Part shown: positions 1-12,326 of the stretch, piece after piece
Layout: each line of letters opens with the position of its first letter
Numbering within the stretch: the first letter of the stretch is position 1
NCBI RefSeq assembly: GCF_910592395.1
Contig: NC_088308.1
Location: 23,327,501-23,391,500 of the forward strand
Direction: 5' to 3'
DNA from: Lineus longissimus
Taxonomy: Eukaryota; Nemertea; Pilidiophora; Heteronemertea; Lineidae
DNA: 64,000 nucleotides
Translations under genes and position numbers: made by a program
The notes under the pieces: generated by a model
The model's input: the letters and a program-made list of their open reading frames with translations, nothing else
Databases searched by the model: none
Told to the model about the DNA's origin: nothing

Positions 1-43
1 TTTATTTACCACCGCTGCAAGATTTGATCACTACTCCTTCCAG

Positions 44-3000
44 GTTTCCGAGGAAATTATCATGGCGATGGTAGTGGAATGCAGCGACCAGACCGTGGAA
101 ATAATCGTGAGAGAGGTCCAGGACCTGGGCGTTACGAGCGAGATCGTGATCGACATCATGACAGACCACCACGTCCACCACGCCAGACCTCGGGAGGGCC
201 ACCGCCTCAACCAGAACGTGAGCGAGAAAGAGAGCGTGAACGAGAGCGTGAACGTGAGCGAGATCGTGAACGTGAGCGTGAAAAGGAGAGACGATCACCA
301 AGGAAGCGTTCCAGGTCTCCTAGTCTGAGGTCAAGGTCACCACGCCCCCGCAGTCCAGCGCGGTCAAGGAGAACAAGAATTGCACCAAGATATATGGTCC
401 AAATCCCAAAGATTACTCTTGATACGTAAGTAGAAATTTTATCTTGGAAGGTCATTGGTTTTGTAGCGCACCAACATTGCTGGTCCCCTCATCCCTGTTG
501 GAAGGGGCATATCCACTCAAAGTATTGTACATGCACTTCATGCTGGCCTGAGATTATTGATAAACTTTATATGGGTTTTCCTTTTCAGTCAAATTATGAA
601 AACTGGTGCAACTAAAACTGAAATTTCCATTTTGTACATCAGCAGTTGTGCATTCTAAAGTTGTCTGCTCGGTCTTATTTTCCTTTCTAAAGTGATGTTA
701 AAACTCTGCATCCTTGGTTTGTCTTTAATCCTTTTCAACATTCTCATTTCAGTTCTGTGGCTAGTGTAATCTCTTTGAAATCACGCTACCAAAATATGTA
801 CATTCCCAGCGACTTTTTCAATGCCTCCTTCACATGGACGGATGCGTTCCCCCTGCACAGGTCATTCAATCTGAACAACTCCTGTGGCTTCCATGTCATG
901 CATAAAGAGGTTACTCCATTGGAGCCAAATAATGCTGTCCTTGAGCCAAATGATGCAGATCATTTATTTAGTGCTAAGGTAAGCTATATATTGATAGTAC
1001 CTCGACCTAAAGAACAAATGTAGAAGTTCCCAGAGTGGTTGATCTGTTGAGCTGCCTTCTATGCTGAGTTTGGACCAAACTTGACGACAAGCTGGGTCTC
1101 TTGGTGGAGAGGTTTTCCCTCATTTTAGGCCTTCCCATTCAATTAAATTGCAGTGTGTTCAGCAAGGTCGTTTGATGCTGCGTTGTGGTGATTGTTCTTT
1201 TCCATAATCCCTTTCATTTCTCTTGCAGGTGATGTTGCTCACGTTGCCAAGTCTTCAAGATATGTACCACAAATCCTGCGCCCTGACAGAAGACACCGCA
1301 GAGGCCCGGGAATCATTCCAACATCCGACTCGTCTGGTCCAATTCCTTATTGGCTTGAAGGGAAAGGGCGAGCCAATGGCCATTGGGGGCCCATGGTCAC
1401 CAACATTAGACGGTGCCAACCCGAAGGAAGACCCTCGAGTATTGATTAACACAGCTATAAGGACGACCAAGGCTTTGACTGGTGTAGACCTGAGCCACTG
1501 CACACAATGGTGGGTACAGAAATAAAAAAGAGTGGACTTCAGAAAAAGCCTTTTAAAAGGAAACATCATAGAAATTAATTAGGGGTAGAATTAAATATAT
1601 TCATTTGGTAACTTTTTCCTTTCAAACGTTAATCTATGAATATTTGACGTTGTAATTGAAACTTGTTGCAAATTGAGCATGCCTATTGTGGTTGGGTGAT
1701 GAATTAAGTAGCAGCCTAACAGAATCTTTACTTCAGGGATCACCAATCTAGTCATTTTAATTGCGGATATTGATAGCGTGCCCTTCCATCAAAATTTGAC
1801 TTCGTTTTGTCAGATGCACTTCTATTAATACGTACTCGTGCAATGCAAGAAAGAAATGACTAAATGACTTTGAAATTTTCAGGTTCTGGCTAAACCATGC
1901 TCTACTCCGTTATGCTTTTGGTTCTTAACTTAAAGAAATGCAATAGCGCTACCCTCCTGCTCTTGAAAATAATTTTTCAGTGGAGAATTTTTTGCTGTCT
2001 TGAATATTTGGTCAGGTTATGCATTGGTTTTCTGGGACCCTACTTGCACACTTACATGCCAGTTCAAAACTTTAATTAATTTTAAGACTTAAATATTAAC
2101 ACTACCCTTATAAATTTGAGTTCGTAAGAGTCCCCTGATATCCAATAGATGTAATACTGTCACACTAGATGCCAAACCTAAAATTTCTTGCCAAACAGGA
2201 ATTAATTCCATGGTTTCCTAACCCTTTCCAACAGGTACCGATTTGCAGAGATCCGCTACCACAGGCCCGAAGAGATGCACAAAGGGCGGCTGGTCCCTGC
2301 CAGAGTTGAAACCGTTGTACTTTTTCTACCCGACGTGTGGAGCTGTATCCCGTCTCGACTAGACTGGGAAGGTCTGCAGGCAGCATACAAAAAGCAGCTA
2401 CAGGTTAAAACGGAGGACAACAAGGAGGACTCAACACAGGCACTCATCCTTACTTTTCAACTATCCCAGTCTCTTAAAAGTGTTATTTCTTTGTTTTTCA
2501 AATAGCGTTGCACTATTTAGGAAAGGGCCATTGGCCATCCGCCCCAGCTCACTAATATCAGACCAGAGTATGGAGATCTGGTGCTGTGTTCCGGCTCGTA
2601 AAGAATACAACACAATTCTAATCCAACTGTAATCAGGGTTTTTTCATTTTCAGCGGTCTCCAAGGTATGTTTTAATGCAAAGTGAAAAAATATCGGAGCC
2701 ATTCATCCCCCAACTAACCATACCTAAAAATTTTGATCCAGATCTATCAAAATGGAACCATAAAAACCTGAGCTTTGCTGACTTCCAGAATAGACCTAAT
2801 AATTGGATAAAAGGCCATTGATAGGGTCCACCTTTTGAGGGTTTTTTTGGGGGGGGGCAGAGCTTACAGGTATAATATTATTAAGGAATTGATACTAGGT
2901 TAGCAGTCCTTGGTTGTCTAATCATGATCACCCAGGGCGACCAAATATGCAGACCAAAACCCAAGGCGTCGGCCAACTCTTTGGAGGTCTGAAGAAGAAA

Positions 3001-6000
3001 GAACATTGTGGTAGAAAAACTGTTACTCTTTCTTGAAAAGAAGCAACCTCAGGGAGTTAGTAAGGTTGTTTTCAACCTAAAGTACTCATGGATATGTTCA
3101 GGCAAGGAATAATTTTGGCTTCAGCCTGGTTCAAGCAAGGAAAAGAGACCAAGTGTAGTTTGGGTTAAGCTTGTGTCAAAATCTAGAACTAAACTCAAGT
3201 GCACTTTTTTTTACAAGTAATCTGAAATCCAAAGGGTGGCTCCTATCAATGGTACCGTAAGACCCAGACAAGTTGACTTTAAAATATGCTCAAGGGATTA
3301 ATGCTGGCTTTAATTGATTTACAAGATTTATGCGTATCTTACCTGTTGACCTCTTGATTTTGGAAGCTTCTTCAATTTCACCCATGGACCAAGAAAGCAA
3401 AAAAGCAGGTTTACAAAAAACTGAAAATAGTCCAAACTAAATTGTTAGATGCATTAATTGATAGGAAAAAAGGCCTTCAATCCCTTGAACTATTCCAGGA
3501 GCCTTGTCATATTGGATAAATTAAGCAAAACAAAAAACCGCACACACAAAATAATTTTTTGCGCAGGGAGACCAATTTCTAAACGAGACCATACTGTTTA
3601 TTTTCTAGGAAGACGAAGATGAGGAGGGTGGGAGCTCCGAGGAGAAAAAGGAGCCATCCCATTATTCAGAACTTGATCCGAAGACCCTTAAGGTGAGTAC
3701 TCTTCAGGTCTTTTACTCAGTTACTTATATCCATTCTCTAAGGAGAAGAGTCTCTGTTTAATCTAAATTGAGCATAGGTCTGCCACAAATCCTCGCTTCA
3801 TTTAGTATGTTTAAACTGAGGGATGGTTGGGGGCTCTTAACTCTGCTGATCCTACTTCTCCTGGTGTTAAGGCCAGACTCCACTGTAGTGGTTTACTGTC
3901 AGTTTTGCAAGGAGGCAAGGAAGAAGATCAGACAGTATAGACTGAACATATGCCATCAAACGCTTCATTTTTCCATGTTCCAGGTCACAAGTATGCGACA
4001 TGAACTTGAGGCGAGGGGGTTGAATTCTAAAGGCTTGAAGTCTCAACTGATAGCCCGTCTGACCAAGGCCCTAAGGTCAGAGCAGGAGAAAGAAGAGGAA
4101 GAGGCAGAGAAGAAGGAAGAGGTAGGAATTTGGCGGCGGCTCTAATTATCAATGGGGTCTCTGTTGATTCATAGAGCCAAGTGGGTTTTTTTGTAGCAGT
4201 AAAGAAGTGTCAACAGCCCTTATCGATTGCACGTGGGCATATTTGCCCCTCGTTTCATTTCCATCCTTATTTTCAGGAGCCAGATGAGGAGAAGGAATTG
4301 GAGAATAAAAAGGAAAGAGAAGAACGGGAACTAGAACGACAGAAACGAGAGGTAAATAGAAAAGACTTCACTCATAGACCATGTTCCTAATTTGTTGAAG
4401 TGGTTCACTTTGTGGTACATGTAGGTTTAGGTCTCCTTCTTCCTGTTAAATGATCATTCGTCTTGACCTTTTCGTGTCCCTTTGTAGGAAGAAGAAAAGA
4501 AGCGACGTGAAGAACGTGAAAAAGTGGTCCGTGAACGCCGCTATGTGCTGCCAGACAATCCAGCAATAATCATTCATCCATCGACTGTGGCCAAGAGTGG
4601 CAAGTTTGACTGTACTGTCATGTCTCTTAGTGTTCTACTCGACTATAGACCAGAGGACAATAAGGAACACTCATTTGAGGTGAGCATTTAAAATTTTAGT
4701 TAGACTAGCCAACATGCCACATGGCAATGAGGGCTTGTTAAGAAGATATTTACAGGATGGAATTTTCACTGGCACTGGACAGCTACATCAGCATATGAGA
4801 TGTCTTGTCCACTCTTCAAAAATGTCAATATCTTGTAGTTTTGAGATGTGGTGAGAAAGCTGCAGGCAACTCAGAACTGGCAGTGTTGGATCTCTCTGTT
4901 ATCTGAAATCGAAAAGAATCTACCCAATTAAAAGGTTGATTTCTGAATTCTCTGTTTAGTGGAAAGTCATCTTCAAGAATGATCTCCACTGTGGGTATAT
5001 CATTGCATATTACCGAACATAAACCGAAATCTTTTTTCAGGTGTCCCTATTTGCCGAGCTGTTCAATGAGATGCTTATGCGTGATTTCGGCTTTCACATT
5101 TACAAACATTTGGTGAGTTTACCTGAGTCAGTCAAGGAGGAGGAGAAAGAGAAGGAGAAGGAGAAGAAGGATGAGAAGGAACGCTCATGTAGCAAGGAAA
5201 AGGTCAGTACTTCAGAACATTATCGACAGGCCTTTCAAATATGAAGTGAGGGCTTTTCCTCCCTAAAACTAAAAGATTGCTGCTTCAAATATATGTTGCA
5301 GTGATTCCATGAGGCATTCTCATTCTAAGATCCAGTTAGTAACGAATACTAGGCTGTCTTTGGGTTGCCTTTCTAGGCTTTTGTCCCTGCGTTGTTTAGA
5401 CATTTAAGATGCGGTCGGTTTTAAAATCAGCATTGTCTTTTTATCATATCAGGAGCCATCAACGAAGCGAAGGAAGACGGATGATGAGGAGAAGGAGAAA
5501 TCTGTTGAGAAAGATGAGAAGAAGAAAGGAGATGATGATGAGGAAGAGATGGAACATGATGGGAACAAAGAGGTAAGGACAGATACCCTGTATATCAGTT
5601 GTTGTTCAATGTCGGAGCCTTGTGTGTCAAGATGGAAAGAATGCTTAATACTTTTCTTGACAGTGTTGAAGAATATTTTCTATTGTTTTCAGGATGAGGA
5701 TGACGATGATAGGAAGAAGAAAGAGAAGGAGAAAGATAAAGATCGTAAGAAGGACCGCGATAGGGACCGTGAGCGAGAGAAGGACAAGGACAAGAAGAAA
5801 GAGAAGGAGAAAATCAAATATTACACGGCAGATCCTGGCCTGCTTCTGTCGTATGTCTACTTCGACCAGACACACTGCGGCTATATACTTGCTACTGATG
5901 TAGAGGAGATAATCCATACACTTGGATTAATACTGTCACGATCTCAGGTACGTTCAAATCATCCTAGTCATGGTGAGTATGAAATGTATATTGGGGAAAC

Positions 6001-7418
6001 TTTATATTAAGCTTTAAGACGGGTGTAATGTGAATATTTGTTGACGGCTTGAGAACTTGAAGACATATGCTGACCGACTAGCCCTCTTCTAACTCATGAT
6101 GAAGAATGACTCATCCTTGTAATCATGATCAAAACATTGCCAAGAATAGTTTACAAAAATATTGGAATCAAAAACTTACTGGACTTTTCATTAGTAACCT
6201 AACTTGAGGAAAATTGTATTGTGTTTTACAGGTGAAAAAACTTGTCCAGAAGGTTGCGACGCGAGATTCTGTGATGTATCGCAAGCTGACTGACAAGCCT
6301 GTCAAGGAAAACGACAAGACTCCCGCTGAAGGCGACAAATCAATCAAGGAGGGTGAGGAAGAAGCGAAAGAGGAAGGTAAACCAGAGGAAATTGTTAAAG
6401 AAGAAGTCAAAGTGGAAAAGGTTGAGGAACCAGATGAATATGCTTTAGCTAGAGGTAGGTTTTTGTGGCAGTGGGTACGAGAATATGGTAAGATTTGAAA
6501 GAATACTCGGGCAGATAGAGTAATGGATTTCCAGTTTGATAAAGCCTTTTTCCGTCGGTTATAGACTGTCCGTTGTCTCATGATGTGTTGTAATCGCCAT
6601 AATAATGGTTGTGGCCCTCAAAGATTGAGTGTTGTTCAAAAACATCTGACTAACATACAAGTTAATGTATAATCACTTAAAATTACTCCCATTGTAAAAG
6701 CTTTTACAATGCCTCATTCTGTTAACAGGTAACAAAGTGCTGTTTGACAATCCAAACATTAAAGAAGAGATTGCGGAGGATGGTACTGTCATTAAAAAGG
6801 AGGAAGTGGAGGCCCCGGTCGTTGAGCAGAAGCCAACGTTCAGCCTTAGCGGTCTTGTGAACTACATGGGAGCCATGGTGGATATCAGCAGTGTCATGCA
6901 GAGGCTTGATAAGAGTGAGAAGACGAAAGGAAAGTTGGAAAGTCGCATTAAGGACTTGCAGGAAGAATTAGGTGAGCAATGAAATGGTCTTGTGGACCAA
7001 CAACATCCTGTAGATCTCATTTTTGAATCAGTCACGAACTGCAGAAGAAATGAAGATTGAAAAATTCACATTGTATGGCCAATGCAAGAACTCGTATCAT
7101 ATTAGGTCAACAGTCAAATATTCACCTCAGGGTACTTTTTCATTTATTTCAGATGAAATGAAATCAAGTTTCAACTCAAGTGAACAGAATAGTCAGAAGG
7201 TGGCCAATGAGCTTCAGGATCTCAAAACGAAGCTCAGAGAACAACGCAAGTTGAGCGAATCGGCAGTTGGCAGTAATAAGAAATTTTTTGATGTGATGTC
7301 GAAGTCCAAAGATGTACTTCACAAGATTGTCAGTGACGTTGAAGATGTTCTCAGTACGGCTGTTGACAGCAAGAAAACTTCTCCTAGGGCTGAGCCCAAA
7401 GAAAATGGAGATGGTTAG
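44..7418 (+). CDS. CCAR1: CCAR1 (cell division cycle and apoptosis regulator 1), 3' part, 14 exons
   Basis: Nuclear coactivator linking transcription, splicing and apoptosis. The window begins inside the gene, so the N-terminus is missing. Exons: 44-425, 753-978, 1229-1509, 2235-2403, 3609-3692, 3984-4121, 4277-4351, 4488-4679, 5041-5202, 5453-5572, 5693-5947, 6232-6454, 6729-6971, 7153-7418 (TAG stop). Every junction keeps phase, giving about 937 residues. In order: an Arg-Glu repeat tract and RS-rich segment (79-390); the inactive Nudix/DBC1-type region (LKSRYQNMYIPSDFF, then CTQWYRFAEIRYHRPEE); a SAP DNA-binding motif in the 3984 exon (GLNSKGLKSQLIARLTK); a LAIKA-type region (SGKFDCTVMSLSVLLDY); Lys/Glu-rich low complexity; an EF-hand-like segment (YVYFDQTHCGYI); and a C-terminal coiled coil. 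The resemblance to vertebrate CCAR1 runs along the whole length. The start of the first exon (acceptor at 41-43) and the weak GTTAAA donor after 2403 are the least certain points. Confidence 0.93.
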
Positions 7419-8520
7419 GTTCAATTCATGCATTTTGAGCAATCAGTTAACTTTCATCTAGTTTGAATGGAATGTGACAGAATTTCAGGTGCCGTTTCGG
7501 GTCCTGCATGCTGTTGTTGAAGACTTGAAAGTATAGTGCGAGGCTTTAGGAAAGACTGTAAGACTTTTGAAGGGATGGTTATATTTTTCAAACAGGACAA
7601 CTTGTGGACAATCTAAGGTATCAGTGAAAGACTGAAAGAGTTATTTGAAACAAAGTCGGTTATTTCTGATGGGTACACAAGGAGTGTTTGAGAAAAAGTG
7701 ATGTATTTTTCTAAAACGGTTTATTTGAATGATGTTGACTTCATGTAAGAGTGCACTAGAAGTCTCTTGATACATCAGAGGATTGATCACTTGTGTGTAT
7801 TTTATGAAGCGCCAAATGTTTGAAATTGTATGCGATGACAGTGTAAATGAGTTGGCAGATGTTTCGTTGTTACCACAATGCATTTAAAATAACCTTTGGT
7901 TTAAAATCATGTTAGGACATAAACATATCCTAGTCCATGTTTTTGCCCACACTTTTTTGCGATGATCAATATAACTGGTCACATGCTATTACATGTATGT
8001 CTAAAATATCTCGAGCATTGTTTTCACTTGTGTAGACAGGCTTTTGTTTAAATTCTGCAATAATTTCTTATTTTAACCCGAAGCACCAACATTTGTATGA
8101 ATATATATAGTATTTCCCTTTAAACATGACTGGAAATCAATTGAATTACTTTCATTGAGAGGCCATAAACTAAGTACATTTACAAGGACTTTTTGATTTT
8201 AAAGGTTAACTGGAGTCGATACTTTCAAAGGAAGTACCCAACATTCTCACATGAGGTATGATAAACATGTGCATTCAATGACATGAGGAGTGTGTGGTTT
8301 TTCTGTTTGGACCAAATAGGCCTATCATTATCATCACAGAGAAAAGCTTTAAGTACTTTACTGTACTTTGTGCCAATATTAGACTCCCATTCAACTGTGT
8401 TACAATGACAGTGCTTCTAGTTTTTCATATCATCCTTTTTTTGAAAACATTTATTACATGTGCATGTTTCATATTAACTTCATCCTCTTTAATCATGAAA
8501 TAAAGTATTGTAGATTAAAC
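7419..8520 (+). other. CCAR1 3' UTR with poly(A) signal
   Basis: AT-rich sequence after the CCAR1 stop codon with no credible coding content. The clearest canonical AATAAA lies at 8499-8504, followed by T/GT-rich sequence around 8520-8545, so the transcript probably ends near 8520. Length about 1.1 kb. This is inferred from the signal alone. Confidence 0.6.
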
Positions 8521-8629
8521 GGTTTTGTTCATGAATTTGTTCGACACACAGGCAACTCAATCTGAGGCGATGGGAAGACTCCAATGAAATTTGATCTGTT
8601 GGTCTTGCTTTAGTCATCATGGTGTTTCG

Positions 8630-8848
8630 TTACGTATCTGGACTGGGGTTTATGAAACTCTTCAGTTCCTTTTGCCCCTCAATTTTACCAGCCTCAAAGA
8701 TTCTGGGGAGTATCTTGTGGCCGGTTATTGGAACACCTAGTTGAATCGCCACTGTGATTGATCTGGGAAGAAAAGCTTGGGTCGCTTGGATAACCGTCTT
8801 TAGTTTTGGATGGCTGAACTGTTGCTGGGATATCTTGCCAGCTGTCAC
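8630..8848 (-). pseudogene. Possible decayed coding fragment downstream of the 9119-9316 frame
   Basis: A 72-codon minus-strand frame with protein-like composition (QAFLPRSITVAIQLGVPITG). It is on the same strand as the frame at 9119-9316 and just 3' of it. Stop codons between them and the lack of an obvious splice path suggest a broken gene or coincidence. No family recognised. Confidence 0.15.
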
Positions 8849-9118
8849 TGAGACAGTTCTGGGAGCATTGGAAAATGTACATAATCATTCTAGTGTCACT
8901 GACTTGGTCATGCCTTTTGATGATGACTGGAATGCCATCTATCCAGGAACTATACTGTGAATGGAACAGCGGAATCGTTTTCCCAACTTAGGGAAGTTGG
9001 GAGCAGAAGTAACATCTGATTGTGACAGCATATGCTTGCTGTATTATCAGGTCTGGTTGTGGCAGCATGGTATGGTTGTTGCAGTATATGCTGTCTCTTC
9101 AGGTCTGGCGTTCTGATT

Positions 9119-9316
9119 TCATGCAATCCCTTTCGCTCCGATGTCTTTGAACAGGGTGACAAGTTCATGTACTATAGGGGTGGCCCTCACACAATGGATA
9201 CACAATAGAATTCTATTATGCAAGGGAAAACCTTTCTGGGCCACCCTGTAGAGTTTCATGAGTTCCTCATCAGCCTCAGGTAGACCAATGATTGACAGGG
9301 CCACAGCTGGCGCCAT
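9119..9316 (-). CDS. Unrecognised coding-like exon (65 codons)
   Basis: The minus-strand frame starts at an ATG immediately preceded by a good splice acceptor (T-rich tract then CAG at about 9317-9330) and runs 65 codons to TGA. The peptide has ordinary protein composition with alternating hydrophobic and charged residues (GLPEADEELMKLY, VHELVTLFKDIGAKGIA), unlike most chance frames here. I do not recognise the family. It could be a terminal exon of an unseen minus-strand gene, a decayed retrocopy, or chance. A second minus-strand frame at 8630-8848 may belong to it, but stop codons separate the two. Confidence 0.22.
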   Translation of the reverse strand: MAPAVALSIIGLPEADEELMKLYRVAQKGFPLHNRILLCIHCVRATPIVHELVTLFKDIGAKGIA

Positions 9317-9639
9317 CTGAGCTAAAAAATGGAACTATGCTTTCAGCTGGAACAAGTATTTCCGGGAAGTATATACTTCGGGTACAAATGAGGGTACAGC
9401 CTTTTATTCATTTTCCTCATACAATGTACTCTTTTGGGCTCTGTGGTACTTAATCTTAATGTCTCCATTGACTATGTCCTAAATAAAACCTTCCTAAAAG
9501 ACATGGCTTATTATCAATGACACTACCGCAGCTCATACAAGCTCGTGCCTATAGTCCCCCTTTAAGAAACCCTTCCCTATAGTAAGGAAAAGTCGGCAAT
9601 TGTTGCCATTTGAACTGCGCACGTGCGTTTGTTTACAGT

Positions 9640-9860
9640 TTCATTTCCCGCGAAATCTCAAAGATCACATGACCTGCTAACGCGGATTAAATATAACAAT
9701 GACCTTGCGAACGCTCTCTAAATTTAGAAGGCTGGAAAATCCTTGCTGACGTCAAATCAGAAATCACTTCCGGTATGGCCGATTTGTAGGTTTGTGAGAA
9801 TTTGCTGTGAATAAATCCTGGATTTACCGATGAAAGAGTGAAAAAATAATTCAGTTCATA
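9640..9860 (+). promoter_or_regulatory. AP1AR promoter with CRE and ETS sites
   Basis: Just upstream of the AP1AR ATG (9861) there is a perfect palindromic CRE, TGACGTCA (9747-9754), and an ETS-type site CACTTCCGG (9765-9773). No TATA box is seen close by. CRE plus ETS without TATA is the usual make-up of a broadly expressed promoter. The transcription start is probably between about 9770 and 9850. Sites are seen directly; function is inferred. Confidence 0.5.
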
Positions 9861-12287
9861 ATGGGGAATTGTTTAGGAAGATGCTTTGGGAAGTTTGACA
9901 AGCGGTATGTATTCATATGTTGTAAGTTACAGCCGTAAACAGTGGTGAAATGTGACGGTAAATCCTCACCAACTTCTCAAGAATCCACTTTGACTTTATC
10001 TTGTAGCCTATTGTAGGCCTCTTCTATAGCCTACACATAGTGTGTACATTATGTGCGATACCTCATGTATTGTTATGTATCTACGTTTACAGGTGTTGTG
10101 ACCAATATAGATGATTCTGAGGCCGACCACCATGTTTTGTCACCACTGTTATCTGCCCTGGATCAGTCTGGTACTATTACAGGATACTTGAAAGAACTTT
10201 GGGCTTGGTCCCGGATAAGTCCCATCCCGGATATGCCGATGCCAGTACGGTTTGCGCATATCTGACCAATCAGCCAACTGATTGGTCAGTTATGTGCAAA
10301 CCATACCATCGGCATGTATCCTGGACTAATGTTTTTGTCGTATTTTGACTCAAGTTCTTCCCATGCAGTTTGATACTTAATATGCCAATGCAATGGTACG
10401 GTTTGTGCATAACTGACCAATCCGCTTAATAGTATAATACTGAGCCAGCAAATGACGTAAATCATGCACAATCAGGTGGGCAACATCATTTGTTGGCTCT
10501 GTTAGCTGATTGGTCAGTTATGCGCAAACTGTACCATCGGTATATCCCGCACAATCAGGTGGGCAACATCATTTGTTGGCTCTGTTAGCTGATTGGTCAG
10601 TTATGCACAAACTGTTCTGAATCTGAGCCTGTTGAATAATGTCAATGAATGTGACGGAGCTTACACTTAACATCCTGACAATGGTGGCATTCCTCGGACC
10701 CCCCAGCAAGTTGATGTCCGGTTTTATTGATCACAAATCGATGGATTGTTAATCCAAACAAGCCTGACCTGGAGGCACTCTGTGTTATCGCTGATGTGGG
10801 TCAGGATGAGAACAGATGGAGTTGCGTGATCAACTGATCGTATCCTTGGAAACGTTGACCATTTCTTTCACGCTTGATTGAGCAATAATCGAAAAAGCAA
10901 TAAATGTTCTTATTCTTCTGCATGATTTGTCAATCGTCATGTCTGAGTACCAAGCAGATTTTATTGCGTGGAATACAAATTGCTTGAACAGAACTCGATC
11001 TCTACTTTCAGTGAAAGTCTCTACTTACATTACAGAGCTCTCAGAATTAAAATCTAGCCAAGTGAAAAACGGGGTGTTATTTTAACAACTCTTTTTCTAA
11101 TCCTAGAATTGCGTGCTGCATTGATCGGCACTGACTGAATCAATGCGTATTCTTGCTTCGAATGCATGTCTAATTATGGATCAACCAGCCGTGCTAGCTC
11201 AAATTGCTTGTGCAGCTATTAACCGTAAAACCTTGTGTGCAGTAGTGTAAAAGCCGGGAGAAAATGATACGACATCAGATGATGTATTGGCATGATTGGT
11301 ATCATCTCCAAACATCACACAGAGCATGATACGGCCATGATAAGCAGTCCTCTATAAAACTGAATTGAATTGAAATTTACACTTGTATACCGCGAAATCC
11401 AAGAAGAATTTGCTCTAATGCGGTGCATCAAATCAAAGATATCGTCTAAACAGATGGGTTTTTAGCCCACGCCTGAAAATGGCAACAGTCTTAGCCTTTT
11501 GAGTATCATGACTGAGTTGGTTCCAAAGTCTGGCCGCAATCTGTTGAGTGACCGCTCTTGCTCTAAAAGCTTTCTGATTATTTGTGAGACAGCTATTCAA
11601 GTCATTGGGACTCGGTACTACTAGCAGTCAGTACCTCTCCGTATTTGGCCCTTTGCCATGTCTACTTTGGCCGCAATGGATTTATATTCAGAGCACACTC
11701 TCATCAGTTTCCTCTAGCATGGCTACGGCGCTATTACTAGCGTGTTTCTTATCCATTGCTCTAATTGTAACTTATGTATCTGAAGCTGTGCTAGTGCACC
11801 TTTTATGGAAATGATTCCGTTTCGGGCCGATGTTGGCTTGGATGGCTTCCTGCATTAGTTTACTCATTTATTGGATTCTGCTATTGCTACCATGTATACC
11901 ATACAGTACTATTCAAATTGGACCTACGCTGTACTGAATCACAAATGGTAATGGCAGTGTTCAAGACCTTAGCGGACAGGAAATAAAAATTCTTTGAATC
12001 ATCCTGGCTGCAAATTGTTATCGTGCCTTACAAATAATCCTTCAACATCCCATCATTATCTCTAGGCATCCCTGAAATTGTACAATTTCCCACATGATAT
12101 CACAAAGGCGGCATATCCCCACCAGCGGTGGTCAGCATCAATAGATATTGATATAAACCAGCCTTCCTCAGCTCTGGTGACTGCCGACAATGATGATAAT
12201 ACAGCAATCATCTGTGATGAATGAATGTTTTAAATGTAAAGCGCCTTAGAGCATTACTTTTATGAATAGGGTGCTATAGAAATGTTT

Positions 12288-12326
<39 letters not shown>

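Noticed and set aside
207-455. Ser-Arg-rich minus-strand frame
   Set aside because: Mirror image of the CCAR1 Arg-Glu coding repeat on the other strand.
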